A stretch of 64,000 bases of DNA, taken from the NCBI GenBank assembly GCA_001899635.1, contig MKVQ01000016.1, positions 293,454 to 357,453 on the forward strand. The letters run 5' to 3'. The position numbers and the translations under genes were made by a program. The first letter of the stretch is position 1, and each line of letters starts with the position of its first letter. Shown here piece by piece: positions 48,217 through 57,428 of this stretch. The DNA is from Myxococcales bacterium 68-20. Its GTDB lineage: Bacteria; Myxococcota_A; Polyangia; Polyangiales; Polyangiaceae. The notes under the pieces were generated by a model. That model did not search any database and had not been told where the DNA came from. It was given only the letters and a program-made list of their open reading frames with translations.

Positions 48217-48589
48217 CGTCCTTCGCCACGGTCACGAGCATCACGTCGGCCTGTCTCCGATCCGGAGCGGCAGCGATCGTCATCGTGCCCGTCGCCTCGG
48301 GGCGCGGGATGACCGACCGACGACCCCCGTGATGCCCGCGTCCGCGCGAGCGAAACCTCGACATCGCCGTCGTGTGCCCCTGTCCCTGCGCGCACGACGG
48401 CGACGTGCACCGCCGTCAGCGCGCGCTGGTTCGTGACACCGGAGCGCGCCGGGTCTCTCCTCTGTTACCGAAGAGCGGCCGGCGCCTGGGGATGTGCCGG
48501 ACGCGGCGACGAGCACCGATCCGGCGAAGGCGGCGTGGCGGTGACGATGGATGCAAAGACGGTCGCGCCAGGGCTGGCGACCAGGACGA
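48202..48589 (-). pseudogene. Possible frameshifted remnant of a small secreted protein
   Basis: The 373-bp gap holds no intact gene. Read in pieces on the reverse strand it gives IVLVASPGATVFASIVTATPP (anchor-like), then in another frame QRALTAVHVAVVRAGTGAHD, and then SVIPRPEATGTMTIAAAPDR and DVMLVTVAKDV before a TGA near 48202. The order is that of a short membrane-anchored beta-domain protein interrupted by two frameshifts. The first part touches the 3' end of the FkbM gene. Weak evidence. Confidence 0.25.
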
Positions 48590-49438
48590 TCACGCCTCCG
48601 CGTGAGTCTTCGCGTTCCGATCGTAGATCGCGACTCCGCAGTGCGGATCCTCGCTGATCACCTTCCGGAGCGAGAACCCCTGGGCGGCGAGAAGCGCGTC
48701 GATGACGTCACGTTCGTTGACCCACTTGTGCCACTCGATCACGAGGCGATCGGTGAGCTCGAGCGCCGCGATCGTGTTCTTGATGAAGTCGCCCTCGAAG
48801 CCCTCGATATCGACCTTCATGAGATCGATACGACGGTCGCCGGCGAGCTTCTTCCACTCGGCCAGCACGTCGACCGCGGGGACCTTGACCGGAATGCTCT
48901 CGCCCTTGGAGGGAACGTCCGGGTTGAGCACCGGCTGCGCCGACGACGCCACGTTGGAGGGATTGACGAAGAAGGTCGCCTCGGTGACGCCGGGCGGATA
49001 GCCGACGACGCCGTGCTTCACCGTCACCGTGTCGGCGAGGCCGTTCTCCTGAACGTGCCAGCGCGACTCGCTCGCCATCTTCTCGTTCCCGTCCACGACG
49101 AGGCCGATGAGGTCGCGACGCCCGGTATGCTCCACCGCGTACAGCGGGAAGTAGCCGACGTTGGAACCGAGGTCCACGAAGGTCCGCACGTCCATCTGGT
49201 CGAACGCCTCGCGGTAGATCTCCCGCTGGAAGATCTCGTCGGCGATGAGCACGCTCTCCAGGAAGCGAACCCGGTAACGAAGGTCCGACCGCCGAAGCTT
49301 GCGTCGCATCGGCACGACGCTCAGCGCGCGCTCGGCGATCTGTTGCACGCGGAAAAGGCGGATCGCCTTGTGAACGACGGGCATGCCCGCGAGCTTGGTG
49401 ATCAACGTCGGCTTGGAGAAACTCGGAACGCCCAGCAT
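48590..49438 (-). CDS. FkbM-family SAM-dependent methyltransferase
   Basis: A 282-residue enzyme. The SAM-binding loop is VRTFVDLGSNVGYFPLYA, and the FkbM hallmark IDLMKVDIEGFEGDFI is present, followed by LVIEWHKW. The N-terminal 70 residues are basic and helical. Family members O-methylate sugars or polyketides; given the surroundings, a sugar in a surface glycan is most likely. It is transcribed toward the low-GC gene and divergent from the GT9 gene. Confidence 0.9.
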   Translation of the reverse strand: MLGVPSFSKPTLITKLAGMPVVHKAIRLFRVQQIAERALSVVPMRRKLRRSDLRYRVRFLESVLIADEIFQREIYREAFDQMDVRTFVDLGSNVGYFPLYAVEHTGRRDLIGLVVDGNEKMASESRWHVQENGLADTVTVKHGVVGYPPGVTEATFFVNPSNVASSAQPVLNPDVPSKGESIPVKVPAVDVLAEWKKLAGDRRIDLMKVDIEGFEGDFIKNTIAALELTDRLVIEWHKWVNERDVIDALLAAQGFSLRKVISEDPHCGVAIYDRNAKTHAEA

Positions 49439-49690
49439 TTCAGCCCTTCTCTCGAAGAAAGAGGGGGGACCCTAGCACGCGTCGGGCCGGGCTCGAAGCC
49501 GTCGACATGGGGGCATCCGATAGGTCGGTCGTGGCACCCACGCTGGGCGCTCGGCTCGAGGGCCACTCAATGGGCCCTCTCACGTGTTCTCGCTGTGCCA
49601 AACGCCCCCAGCCATGACATGGAGATCAGGGCAAGATCCCCCCATTCTCGCTTCCTTGACCCGCTCTGAGGCGCATGGCAATACCACGGC

Positions 49691-50935
49691 ATGCTTGAAG
49701 TAAAGCTTATGCGCCGCGTGGACCACGTGGTCGGGAACGCGCTCTGCTCGGCGTTCGCGGTCGGCAAGCGGCTCGCGCGGCCCTTCAGGCGCACGTCCAC
49801 GACCTACAAGAAGATCTGCGTGATGAAGTTCTTCGGGATGGGATCGATCGTGGTCGCCACCCCGAGCCTTCGAGCGCTCCGCGATCAGTTCCCCGGCGCG
49901 GAGATCCACTTCGTCACCTTCAAGCAGAACGCGCAGCTCCTCGAGATCCTCGGTCTGACCGACAAGCACTACTTCATCGACAACTCGAGCCCGGCGGCGT
50001 TCGTGAAGTCCACGTTGAAGGTCGCTCGCGATCTACGACGCGCGGGCTGCGACCTCGTCATCGACCTCGAGTTCTATGCGAAGTTCCCGCTCGTCCTCGC
50101 GAGCCTAGGGAATGTCCCGAAGAAGGCGGGGTTCTATCTCAATCCCGAGCCGTGGCGCCGTGAGCTCCTCGATGTTCCCGGTTGGTACAACCACTACTTC
50201 CACACGAAGGACATCTTCCTCTCGCTGGTGTACCTGCTCGCGAAGGACGACTACTACTACCTCGACTTCGAGCAGTTCTCGGCGAAGTACCAGTACCCGC
50301 AGATCACGCCGACGGACGCACAGGTCAAGAGCGTGCGGGCCAAGCTCCAGGCGCACGGCGCCAGCGCAGGTTCGCGCATCTTCGTCATCAACCCGAACAC
50401 GTCGCCAGAGCTCGCCCCCGAGGCCCGCAAGTGGCCGGCGGAGCGTTATGGCGATCTCGCTCGGCAGCTCCTCGCCGAGTATCCGGATGCGCACGTCGCG
50501 TTCATCGGCACGAAGTCCGAGCAGGCGTATGTCGATGCCGTGGCGGCGACCGCCCGCGACAAACGCGCGTTCGGAATGGCCGGCGAGCTCGATCTCCGCG
50601 AGCTGCTCGCCCTCTTCTCGATCACGGATCTCCTCGTCTCCAACGACAGCGGGCCGATGCACCTCGCCTGCCTCGTGAATACTCCCGTGGTTGGCCTTTT
50701 CTTCGCCGACACACCGACGCTCTTCGCTCCGATCGGCGAGCGGACGGCCTCCGTCGCTCCGTCGCTCTATTCGATGCCGCTCTTCACGGTCTACAACGGC
50801 AAAGACGTCGTGATGGGGCGCTCCACCGACGTCGTCCGCAACGTTGCCGCGTGTACGGTCTCGGTCGAGACCGTGATGGATCGGGCTCGCAGCATCGTGG
50901 CCTCTCCGCCGCGCGCCGCGCTGTCGATCAACTGA
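49691..50935 (+). CDS. Glycosyltransferase family 9, heptosyltransferase-like
   Basis: A 414-residue GT-B enzyme. The N-terminal part shows KKICVMKFFGMGSIVVATPSL, the GT9 acceptor-side motif of WaaC/WaaF. The C-terminal part shows INPNTSPELAPEARKWPAERY and the donor-site SNDSGPMHLACL. Its place immediately before an ADP-heptose precursor set strongly suggests it transfers heptose from ADP-heptose. The first 35 residues are a basic extension. It precedes the gmhA-hldE fusion gene by about a dozen bases, so one transcript is likely. Confidence 0.9.
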   Translation: MLEVKLMRRVDHVVGNALCSAFAVGKRLARPFRRTSTTYKKICVMKFFGMGSIVVATPSLRALRDQFPGAEIHFVTFKQNAQLLEILGLTDKHYFIDNSSPAAFVKSTLKVARDLRRAGCDLVIDLEFYAKFPLVLASLGNVPKKAGFYLNPEPWRRELLDVPGWYNHYFHTKDIFLSLVYLLAKDDYYYLDFEQFSAKYQYPQITPTDAQVKSVRAKLQAHGASAGSRIFVINPNTSPELAPEARKWPAERYGDLARQLLAEYPDAHVAFIGTKSEQAYVDAVAATARDKRAFGMAGELDLRELLALFSITDLLVSNDSGPMHLACLVNTPVVGLFFADTPTLFAPIGERTASVAPSLYSMPLFTVYNGKDVVMGRSTDVVRNVAACTVSVETVMDRARSIVASPPRAALSIN

Positions 50936-50947
50936 CGAGCATTGTCG

Positions 50948-52063
50948 ATGAGCACCAACCTTCGTTCCTTCGAGCTCATGATCGCGCAGTCCATCCGCGC
51001 CGGGATTTCCGTGCGCTCGCTGCTGCTCGAACGATGCGATCGGGACATCCTCGCTGCCTGTAGGCTCGTCGTCGACTGCGTGACCAGTGGCCACAAGGTC
51101 CTGTTCTGCGGCAACGGCGGAAGCGCCGCCGACGCGCAACACCTCGCAGCTGAGCTCGTGGGCCGATACGTGAGCGAGCGACGCGCACTGCCGGGTATCG
51201 CGCTCACAGTCGATACGTCGATCCTCACCGCGATCGGCAACGACTACGGCTTCGAGCGGGTGTTCGCACGGCAGGTCGAGGGCCTCGGCGCCCCCGGCGA
51301 CGTCTTGGTCGCGATCACCACGAGCGGCGGGTCTCCGAACGTGCGCGCCGCCATCGAGGCTGCTCGGGCAAAGGGAATGAGAGTCATCGGGCTCACCGGC
51401 GAGAAGGGCAAGGAGTTTGCCGGGCTCTGCGACGTCGGCATCGCGGTTCCCTCCCGCATCACGTCGCGCATCCAGGAATGCCACATCACGATCGGGCACA
51501 TCCTCTGCGAAGCGATCGACGCATCCCTCGCTGCTTCGCCGAGCGATGGAAGGTTGGAGCCGCCTGCGGGAAGCGCACGGACGACAACTTCGCCGAAGGA
51601 GCTCACGCGCGCCGATCTCGCCCGCCTCCGAGCGAGCGTGTCGGCAGACAAACGGACGATCGTCTTCACGAACGGCGTCTTCGACGTCGTTCATGCCGGC
51701 CACCTGGCACAGCTCGGTGCAGCACGCGCTCTCGGCGACGTGTTGGTCGTGGGCGTCAACACGGACGAGACCGTACGCGCCGCGAAAGGTGAGGGCCGCC
51801 CGGTCTTCCCCCTCGCCGAGCGCCTGCAGATGCTCGCGGCGCTCGAGATGGTCGACTTCGTCCACCCGTTTGCCGAGGCCACTCCAGTCGAGACGATCGA
51901 AGCGCTTCGCCCGGACGTCCACTGCAAGGGCGCGGACTACGAGAACAAGCCGATTCCGGAGCGGACTGTGGTGGAGGGCTACGGCGGCCGCGTCGTGCTC
52001 ATCCCGCTGGTCGAAGGCCGCTCGACGACGCGGACACTCGACCTCCTCGGCGCCAGGCGCTGA
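50948..52063 (+). CDS. Fusion: GmhA sedoheptulose-7-P isomerase + HldE cytidylyltransferase-type domain
   Basis: A 371-residue bifunctional protein. Residues 1-195 are a SIS-fold isomerase of the GmhA type ([47 protein letters not shown]). A linker of about 20 residues leads to an adenylyltransferase domain (about 225-371) of the HldE/RfaE C-terminal kind: [16 protein letters not shown] with the HxGH site, KGADYENK and the GRSTT motif. The two halves perform the first and last nucleotide-activation steps of ADP-heptose synthesis, with GmhB and the kinase encoded next door. The start is ATG 50948. Confidence 0.92.
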   Translation: MSTNLRSFELMIAQSIRAGISVRSLLLERCDRDILAACRLVVDCVTSGHKVLFCGNGGSAADAQHLAAELVGRYVSERRALPGIALTVDTSILTAIGNDYGFERVFARQVEGLGAPGDVLVAITTSGGSPNVRAAIEAARAKGMRVIGLTGEKGKEFAGLCDVGIAVPSRITSRIQECHITIGHILCEAIDASLAASPSDGRLEPPAGSARTTTSPKELTRADLARLRASVSADKRTIVFTNGVFDVVHAGHLAQLGAARALGDVLVVGVNTDETVRAAKGEGRPVFPLAERLQMLAALEMVDFVHPFAEATPVETIEALRPDVHCKGADYENKPIPERTVVEGYGGRVVLIPLVEGRSTTRTLDLLGARR

Positions 52064-52077
52064 GGGGAGGGCCGGGA

Positions 52078-52587
52078 ATGGCAGGCCGAGGGTTGTTTCT
52101 CGACCGCGACGGCACGCTCATGGTCGACACGGGCTATGTGCGCGACCCTGCAGACGTGAAGCTGCTTCCCGGAGTGGCGGAGGCGCTCTTGCAAGCTCGA
52201 GCGCTCGGCTTCGAGCTCGTGGTGGTCAGCAATCAGTCCGGCGTCGCGCGTGGGCTCATCTCGCTTGCCCAGCTCGAGGCCGTCCAGAGCCGCTTCGAGC
52301 TCCTAGTTGCCGAAGCAGGCGTCACCTTCGACGACGTTCGGTTCTGCATCCACGGTCCGGACGACGGCTGCTCCTGCCGGAAGCCCGCGCCGGGCCTCCT
52401 GCGCGAGGCGGCAGCTGCTCGCGGTATCGACCTCGAGCGCTCGGTCATGGTAGGAGACCGTGAATCGGACGTCGTGGCCGGTCGTACGGCGGGCTGTACG
52501 ACCATCCTGCTCGAGGGCAAGAGCTCGAGCGCGGATTACGTCGTCCGCTCACTGACGGACGCCGTCGCTATCCTTCGGACCCTCTGA
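52078..52587 (+). CDS. gmhB: D-glycero-D-manno-heptose 1,7-bisphosphate 7-phosphatase (GmhB)
   Basis: A 169-residue HAD phosphatase. The nucleophile motif is FLDRDGTLMVD, followed by the VVSNQSGVARG motif. The zinc-binding loop CIHGPDDGCSCRKPAPG supplies Cys, His, Cys and Cys ligands as in GmhB, and MVGDRESDVVAG is the magnesium site. All key residues are intact. It removes the 7-phosphate so the sugar 1-phosphate can be activated. Genes either side are separated by 14 and 2 bases. Confidence 0.93.
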   Translation: MAGRGLFLDRDGTLMVDTGYVRDPADVKLLPGVAEALLQARALGFELVVVSNQSGVARGLISLAQLEAVQSRFELLVAEAGVTFDDVRFCIHGPDDGCSCRKPAPGLLREAAAARGIDLERSVMVGDRESDVVAGRTAGCTTILLEGKSSSADYVVRSLTDAVAILRTL

Positions 52588-52589
52588 CC

Positions 52590-53564
52590 ATGTCGCGGAT
52601 CTCCCACGTCCTCGAAGCATTCGCCGGTCGCCACGTCGTGGTCGTCGGCGACGTGATGCTCGACGAGTTCGCTCGCGGGGAGGTGCGCCGGATCTCGCCG
52701 GAGGCACCCGTCCCCGTACTCGAGCTGACGAGCCGCTCGCACGCGCTCGGCGGTGCCGCCAACGCGGCTGCGAATGTCGCCTCGCTCGGGGGCCGCGCCA
52801 CGCTGATCGGCATCGTCGGGACCGACCACGGAGCGAGCGTGATCGGCTCGTTGCTCCAGAGTCACGGGATCGCGTCGCGCCTGGTGCATGACGAGACACG
52901 ACCGACCACGCACAAGACGCGGCTCGTTGCTCGAGGCCAGCAGATCGTCCGGATCGATCAGGAGACGCGCGCCGAGCCGTCGTCGGAGACGCGTGCTCGG
53001 CTCATCAACGCCGTTGCAGAGGCGGCTCTCGACGCTGACGGTTTCATCCTCTCGGATTACGCCAAGGGCACCGTCCACCCGGAGCTCACCCAGGCGATCG
53101 TCACGGCAGCGAAGAAGCGAGGCGCCCCGATCGTCGCTGATCCCAAGCACCGTGACTTCCGGCTTTATCGAGGCGTCTCGGCGATCACGCCGAATCACGC
53201 CGAGCTCGAGCTCGCGGTCGGGCGCACGCTGACGACGGACGACGATTTCGCGGCTGCCGCTGCCGAGCTTCTTCCGCTCCTCGACGGCGGGGCGCTGCTG
53301 GCGACGCGCGGTGCCGACGGCATGACCCTCTTCGAAAGGGGGAAGCCGCCCTTCCACGTGCGCGCGGCCGCCAAGAGCGTCTTCGACGTAACCGGCGCCG
53401 GGGATACCGTCGTCGCGACGCTCGCGATCGCGCTCGCCGGAGGTGTCGCGTTGCACGAAGCGGTCACGGCCGCGAGCACCGCGGCCGGTGTCGTCGTGTC
53501 GAAAGTCGGAACGGCAAGCCTCACTGCGTCCGAGCTCGCTGCCGCGTTCGGCTCCGAGGCGTAA
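52590..53564 (+). CDS. D-glycero-beta-D-manno-heptose-7-phosphate kinase (HldE N-terminal type)
   Basis: A 324-residue PfkB/ribokinase-family kinase matching the kinase half of HldE (RfaE1/HldA). It shows VVVGDVMLDEFARGEV, HALGGAANAAANVASLGG, ADPKHRDFRLYRG, NHAELELA and the anion-hole DVTGAGDT with the catalytic aspartate. The cytidylyltransferase half found in E. coli HldE is not attached; it is fused to GmhA upstream. With GmhB the set covers sedoheptulose-7-P to ADP-D-glycero-heptose; no HldD epimerase is seen nearby. Confidence 0.92.
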   Translation: MSRISHVLEAFAGRHVVVVGDVMLDEFARGEVRRISPEAPVPVLELTSRSHALGGAANAAANVASLGGRATLIGIVGTDHGASVIGSLLQSHGIASRLVHDETRPTTHKTRLVARGQQIVRIDQETRAEPSSETRARLINAVAEAALDADGFILSDYAKGTVHPELTQAIVTAAKKRGAPIVADPKHRDFRLYRGVSAITPNHAELELAVGRTLTTDDDFAAAAAELLPLLDGGALLATRGADGMTLFERGKPPFHVRAAAKSVFDVTGAGDTVVATLAIALAGGVALHEAVTAASTAAGVVVSKVGTASLTASELAAAFGSEA

Positions 53565-53580
53565 ACCACGCCTCGACGGG

Positions 53581-55041
53581 CTACTCCGGCGTCTTCACGA
53601 GCAGAAGGAGATCTGCGAGGCACATCTCACTGAGCGTGTCAGGGCCGCCAAAGATATCCATCGGCCGGAGACCACGCTCCCGGAGCTCCTGAGCGAGGCG
53701 ACGGTTCATCATCGTGTTGTTGTAGCTGCACCGGATCCGTACCCGATCGCCCGGGTACAGCATCGGCAGGTGCTCCGGCGCCGCCTCGTACGTGTAGATG
53801 CGTTGCCAGTGGAAGTCCCAGCTATCCTGGAGCATGCACTGCGTCGCACCATTCCGGAGGACGTCGACCTTTATCTCGACGCCCGCCAGATGAGCATGCG
53901 GTCGCAGCCCGAAGAGCGGAAGCGCTCCACCGTGCGTGAACGTGGCCACCATCGTCTCGGCATGACTCTCTGCCTGGGCGGGGATCCGAAACTCGACGAC
54001 GCCGTCGCGGTCGTTTTCGCCCGGCTGAAGCCCGTCGCCGTTCTCGAGGGGACTGCCGAAGTTGCCGACTCCCCATACCCCGACGAGATATTTCGGCTTC
54101 GTCGCGGCGAGGGAGAACTGAAGACGCGTGAGGTCCGGTTCGATCGAGCGTGCGCCGGTCGAGTAATGGACCTCCATCACGATCTTCGACTTTGGCGCGA
54201 TCTCGATCGCGACACCGTCGGGGAGCCGAAGTGGCTTTCCCCCGGGCGCCCAGGCGAGGATCGTCGCGTTCTGGGGGGCAACCTCCTCGCCGGGCAGCGC
54301 CCTGTCGAGCGAGCCCGGAGGGCAGTCGAAGCTTCCGTCGGGCCCGGCACGTTTTGCCAAGGCTCCGCTGCGATCGGTGAACACCGTGACGTGGTGGACG
54401 ATCCTCCGATTCCCCGGTACGACATGGATCGCCGAGATGTGAGCCCCGGACTCGATCTCCGGCGCATCGAAGACGAAGCAGCGGAACTCGTCGAGAGAGC
54501 TCGACGTCGGCAAGTAGGCTGCTCGAGGCGCGATATCAATCGCCGTCGCGTCGAGCTCGAGCGATTGGGTGGAGACCAAGTCGGCCGGCGGTGAGTCCTT
54601 CGAATCGCCTTCAGGCGCTCCGCCGAGATCCCATCGGCGGAGCGTCATGATCTCTTCGTCGCTCATCCGTTCGTCTTCGCGCCACGGAAGCGGCGGGACG
54701 CACTCGTGCGTGTCGTGCGCCCCCCAGGGCGGCATCCTTCGCGCCCCCGTCTCGACCGTGATCACGGGAGCCATCGCGCGCGCCTGCTCGTAGTCGGTGA
54801 GCGCGAAGGGGCCGATGCCACCTTCGTGGTGGCACTTGATGCAGCGGCGCTCGAGAATCGGCGCGACGTCGCGGTGATAGGTCGGCGACCCCTCGAGCGT
54901 CGCCAGATTCGCGGGCATCGCGGGATCGCCGGTGCTGCACGCCGCAACCGCCGCCGCAACCGCCGCCGCGAGCAGCAGGACGAAGAGCCCCCGAGGCGCC
55001 GTCGATCGGGTGCACGCGAACCGAGCACTCCAGTCGCTCAC
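53581..55041 (-). CDS. Cytochrome c / type II copper monooxygenase-like lipoprotein
   Basis: About 486 residues. A signal region (GLFVLLLAAAVAAAVAAC) ends in a possible lipobox. A heme-binding motif CIKCHH in the block DVAPILERRCIKCHHEGG follows, as in cytochromes of secreted oxidases. The C-terminal 300 residues resemble peptidylglycine-alpha-hydroxylating/ascorbate-dependent copper monooxygenases: HHVTVF (paired histidines), VMEVHYS, RPHAHLAG (HxH pair) and CMLQD. The heme would feed electrons to the copper site outside the cell. GTG 55041 is used because it precedes the signal directly; the frame reaches 55125. It converges with the kinase gene. Confidence 0.8.
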   Translation of the reverse strand: MSDWSARFACTRSTAPRGLFVLLLAAAVAAAVAACSTGDPAMPANLATLEGSPTYHRDVAPILERRCIKCHHEGGIGPFALTDYEQARAMAPVITVETGARRMPPWGAHDTHECVPPLPWREDERMSDEEIMTLRRWDLGGAPEGDSKDSPPADLVSTQSLELDATAIDIAPRAAYLPTSSSLDEFRCFVFDAPEIESGAHISAIHVVPGNRRIVHHVTVFTDRSGALAKRAGPDGSFDCPPGSLDRALPGEEVAPQNATILAWAPGGKPLRLPDGVAIEIAPKSKIVMEVHYSTGARSIEPDLTRLQFSLAATKPKYLVGVWGVGNFGSPLENGDGLQPGENDRDGVVEFRIPAQAESHAETMVATFTHGGALPLFGLRPHAHLAGVEIKVDVLRNGATQCMLQDSWDFHWQRIYTYEAAPEHLPMLYPGDRVRIRCSYNNTMMNRRLAQELRERGLRPMDIFGGPDTLSEMCLADLLLLVKTPE

Positions 55042-55269
55042 ACGTGCACGTTGAGCGATCCCGGGTTCAGGCGTTCCGCCTTCTGACGTCTGTCGTCCAC
55101 GCACCACTTCGCACCACTTCGTCACGGGACTAGCAGGTCACACCTACGTGGGCCAACCCGATCCGACGGACCGTAGCTCTCCCGCTCTCGGGTGGTGCCG
55201 CCACGCCGACCGAACGTAACCAGCACGCGCTGGCGCCCTCGTTGTTGCCGCGGTAGCGTGCGCGCGCTG

Positions 55270-57300
55270 ATGACGAGATGGCGAGCAATGTGCCTCCCAC
55301 GCGAGAGGTGGCTCAGCATCGTTCTCATCAGCACGCTTCTGGCATTGCTCGGGGACGCCACTTACGTCTACGGCGTCAAATTCCGGGAGCTCGTCCACTC
55401 GGATGCAGCATGCACCGTGCTCATCGCGGCGAACGCGGTCGAGGCGCATGCACCTGTGGCGCCCTCCTGGTACTTCGCCAACGGGGACGTCTGGGTGTGG
55501 ACTCCGCAGCTCCTGGCGATGCTCCCCGTCGCGATCATGGGCGTCGGCCTCGAGTCGCTCCGGATCACCGAGCTGGTTGGCTTCGGCCTCGAACTCGTCG
55601 CGCTCTACTTGTGCTTCCGACGGCTCACGCGCCGCCCCTGGGTCGCCGCGCTCGCGTCGACTACGACACTGCTCGCGCTCTCGAAGCTGCACGTGCTCTT
55701 CGCCTACGTCGAGCTGTCCTATGGCTTCATCGCGGCAAGCACCGTCGTGATCGTCTCGCTGTTGACGCCCCGCACGGCGTCGTCCGTCGCGACCGATCGC
55801 GCGCGCGTCTGGCGGCGATGGGTCGCCGGCACCGTCTTCTTCTTCGTCTTCGCTCTCAACAACCCGGTGCGCACGGCGATCTTCACGCTGGCTCCGCTTT
55901 TGTTGGCTGCGATCTGGCCGTGGCGCAATCTCGCTCTCCGCGCCCGCGCCACCCTCGCGGGCCTTTCCATCCTCGGATGGGGGACCGCGACCCTCGTCTA
56001 CAAGTACATCTTCGAGCCCAACCTCACGTTCTCTCCCCATCCCGGACATACCGACTTCGTCGTCCAGGATCTCGCCGGGGTGCTCGCGAACATCCGGATG
56101 TTCGGTCGCGGTCTCGTAGTGCTTGCGGGCGAAGCGTCCGGCGACTTCAGCGTGACCGCGCTGCCGGGGCTAATCGTCATCGGAGGGGCGTTCGCGTTCG
56201 TCGGCTTCCAGGTGCTCGGTCGACGAGCCCTGACGCGTGAACGCTTTCTATGTGTCGTCGTTCTCGCGCAGTTCGGGACGGTGCTCGCTCCGTGCCTCCT
56301 CGGCAACCTGCTGCTCAATCCGCTCTCGACTCGCTACATCATGCCGGCATTTCTGCCGAGCCTGGGACTCGGCGTCGTGATCGCCGTTCGTGCGGCCGCA
56401 CGCGGACCGACATGGCTCGTACGCTTTGCCAAGACATGGCTGGCCCTTCTTCCCGTCGTTGCCGTGCTGGGCTTCATCCACACCACCGAAGGAACGCTCG
56501 AGGGGGACAACCTGCAATGGGCAAACCGTGCAAGTCACACCGAGCTCGCGAACGAGCTCTCTCGCCGCGGCTTGACACACGGGTTCGCTACCTACTGGAA
56601 CGCCAACCTCGTCACGCTCCTCTCGAATGGGTCGGCGAAGACGTGTCCGGTGTTCGTCGGAGAGAGCGGTTTCGTCCCCCAGAAATGGAACTCCGACGTC
56701 CAGTGTTTCGAACGCACGCGTCTTCCCGGTCGGTTCTTCGTCGTCGCGGCGGCGGAGGAGCGCGATGCCGTGAGCCGGGCAATCCGTGCGGCGCTGCCTT
56801 CACCGTCCGAGCGATTCATGGTCGGAGACAGCTTCGAGGTCACGGTGCTCCAGCTCGCGGAAGAACCGCTTCGCTGGCTCGACCTCCCCCTTCCGGTCGG
56901 CAAGGCCCTCCGCTTTCCCCTGCGCCTTCCAGCAACGCACGAGGCGATCAGGCGCGGGGTCGCCATCGAGACGAACGACGGTCTCGTCGCCACGGGCGAG
57001 ACGGGGACTGTCATCTACGGGCCGCACCTGCGCATCCCGAAGGGGAGCTACACGGTGCGTTGGATCGGGAGCGGAGTCGAGTCGCCGGGCGATCTCGTCT
57101 TCGACGTCTCGGCGGAGGGCGGACGTACGGCGCTCGCCAGTCATGGTACCGCGACCGCAGGCGTCTCCAAGATCCAACACGGAGAGCTCCAGTCGCTGGA
57201 CTTCACGCTTTCGCGAGAGACGCTCGGCATCGAGTTCCGCATCTTCAGCCAGGCGGGCGCAAAGGTCGCAATCGAGGGTCTCGTCGTGGAGAAGAGATAG
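55270..57300 (+). CDS. GT-C-like membrane protein with C-terminal beta-sandwich
   Basis: A 676-residue protein, another member of the large membrane family in this region. About twelve hydrophobic helices start at residue 15. The first loop is HSDAACTVLIAANAVEAHAP, then YFANGDVWVWTPQLLAML. After residue 440 a soluble part contains GFATYWNANLVTLLSNGSAK, and the last 120 residues are beta-rich (VIYGPHLRIPKGSYTVRWIG, LDFTLSRETLGIEFRIFSQA), as in the genes at 43.7 and 46.3 kb. The start is ATG 55270. It is followed 128 bases later by the GT2 gene. Substrate unknown. Confidence 0.75.
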   Translation: MTRWRAMCLPRERWLSIVLISTLLALLGDATYVYGVKFRELVHSDAACTVLIAANAVEAHAPVAPSWYFANGDVWVWTPQLLAMLPVAIMGVGLESLRITELVGFGLELVALYLCFRRLTRRPWVAALASTTTLLALSKLHVLFAYVELSYGFIAASTVVIVSLLTPRTASSVATDRARVWRRWVAGTVFFFVFALNNPVRTAIFTLAPLLLAAIWPWRNLALRARATLAGLSILGWGTATLVYKYIFEPNLTFSPHPGHTDFVVQDLAGVLANIRMFGRGLVVLAGEASGDFSVTALPGLIVIGGAFAFVGFQVLGRRALTRERFLCVVVLAQFGTVLAPCLLGNLLLNPLSTRYIMPAFLPSLGLGVVIAVRAAARGPTWLVRFAKTWLALLPVVAVLGFIHTTEGTLEGDNLQWANRASHTELANELSRRGLTHGFATYWNANLVTLLSNGSAKTCPVFVGESGFVPQKWNSDVQCFERTRLPGRFFVVAAAEERDAVSRAIRAALPSPSERFMVGDSFEVTVLQLAEEPLRWLDLPLPVGKALRFPLRLPATHEAIRRGVAIETNDGLVATGETGTVIYGPHLRIPKGSYTVRWIGSGVESPGDLVFDVSAEGGRTALASHGTATAGVSKIQHGELQSLDFTLSRETLGIEFRIFSQAGAKVAIEGLVVEKR

Positions 57301-57428
57301 ACACGGCGGACAGCGTGGGCGCATCCCACCAGCTCAGGGGAGTCTGCCCGCCCCAGACCGGCCAACGGCCGCAAAGCAAGCAAGCAGGGTTGACTGCCGA
57401 CGAGGAACCGGGTTGATGGGCGTTCGTC

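Noticed and set aside
49558-49579. Inverted repeat gagggcc/ggccctc upstream of the GT9 gene
   Set aside because: Short stem without T run and lying before, not after, the divergent genes; no supported role.
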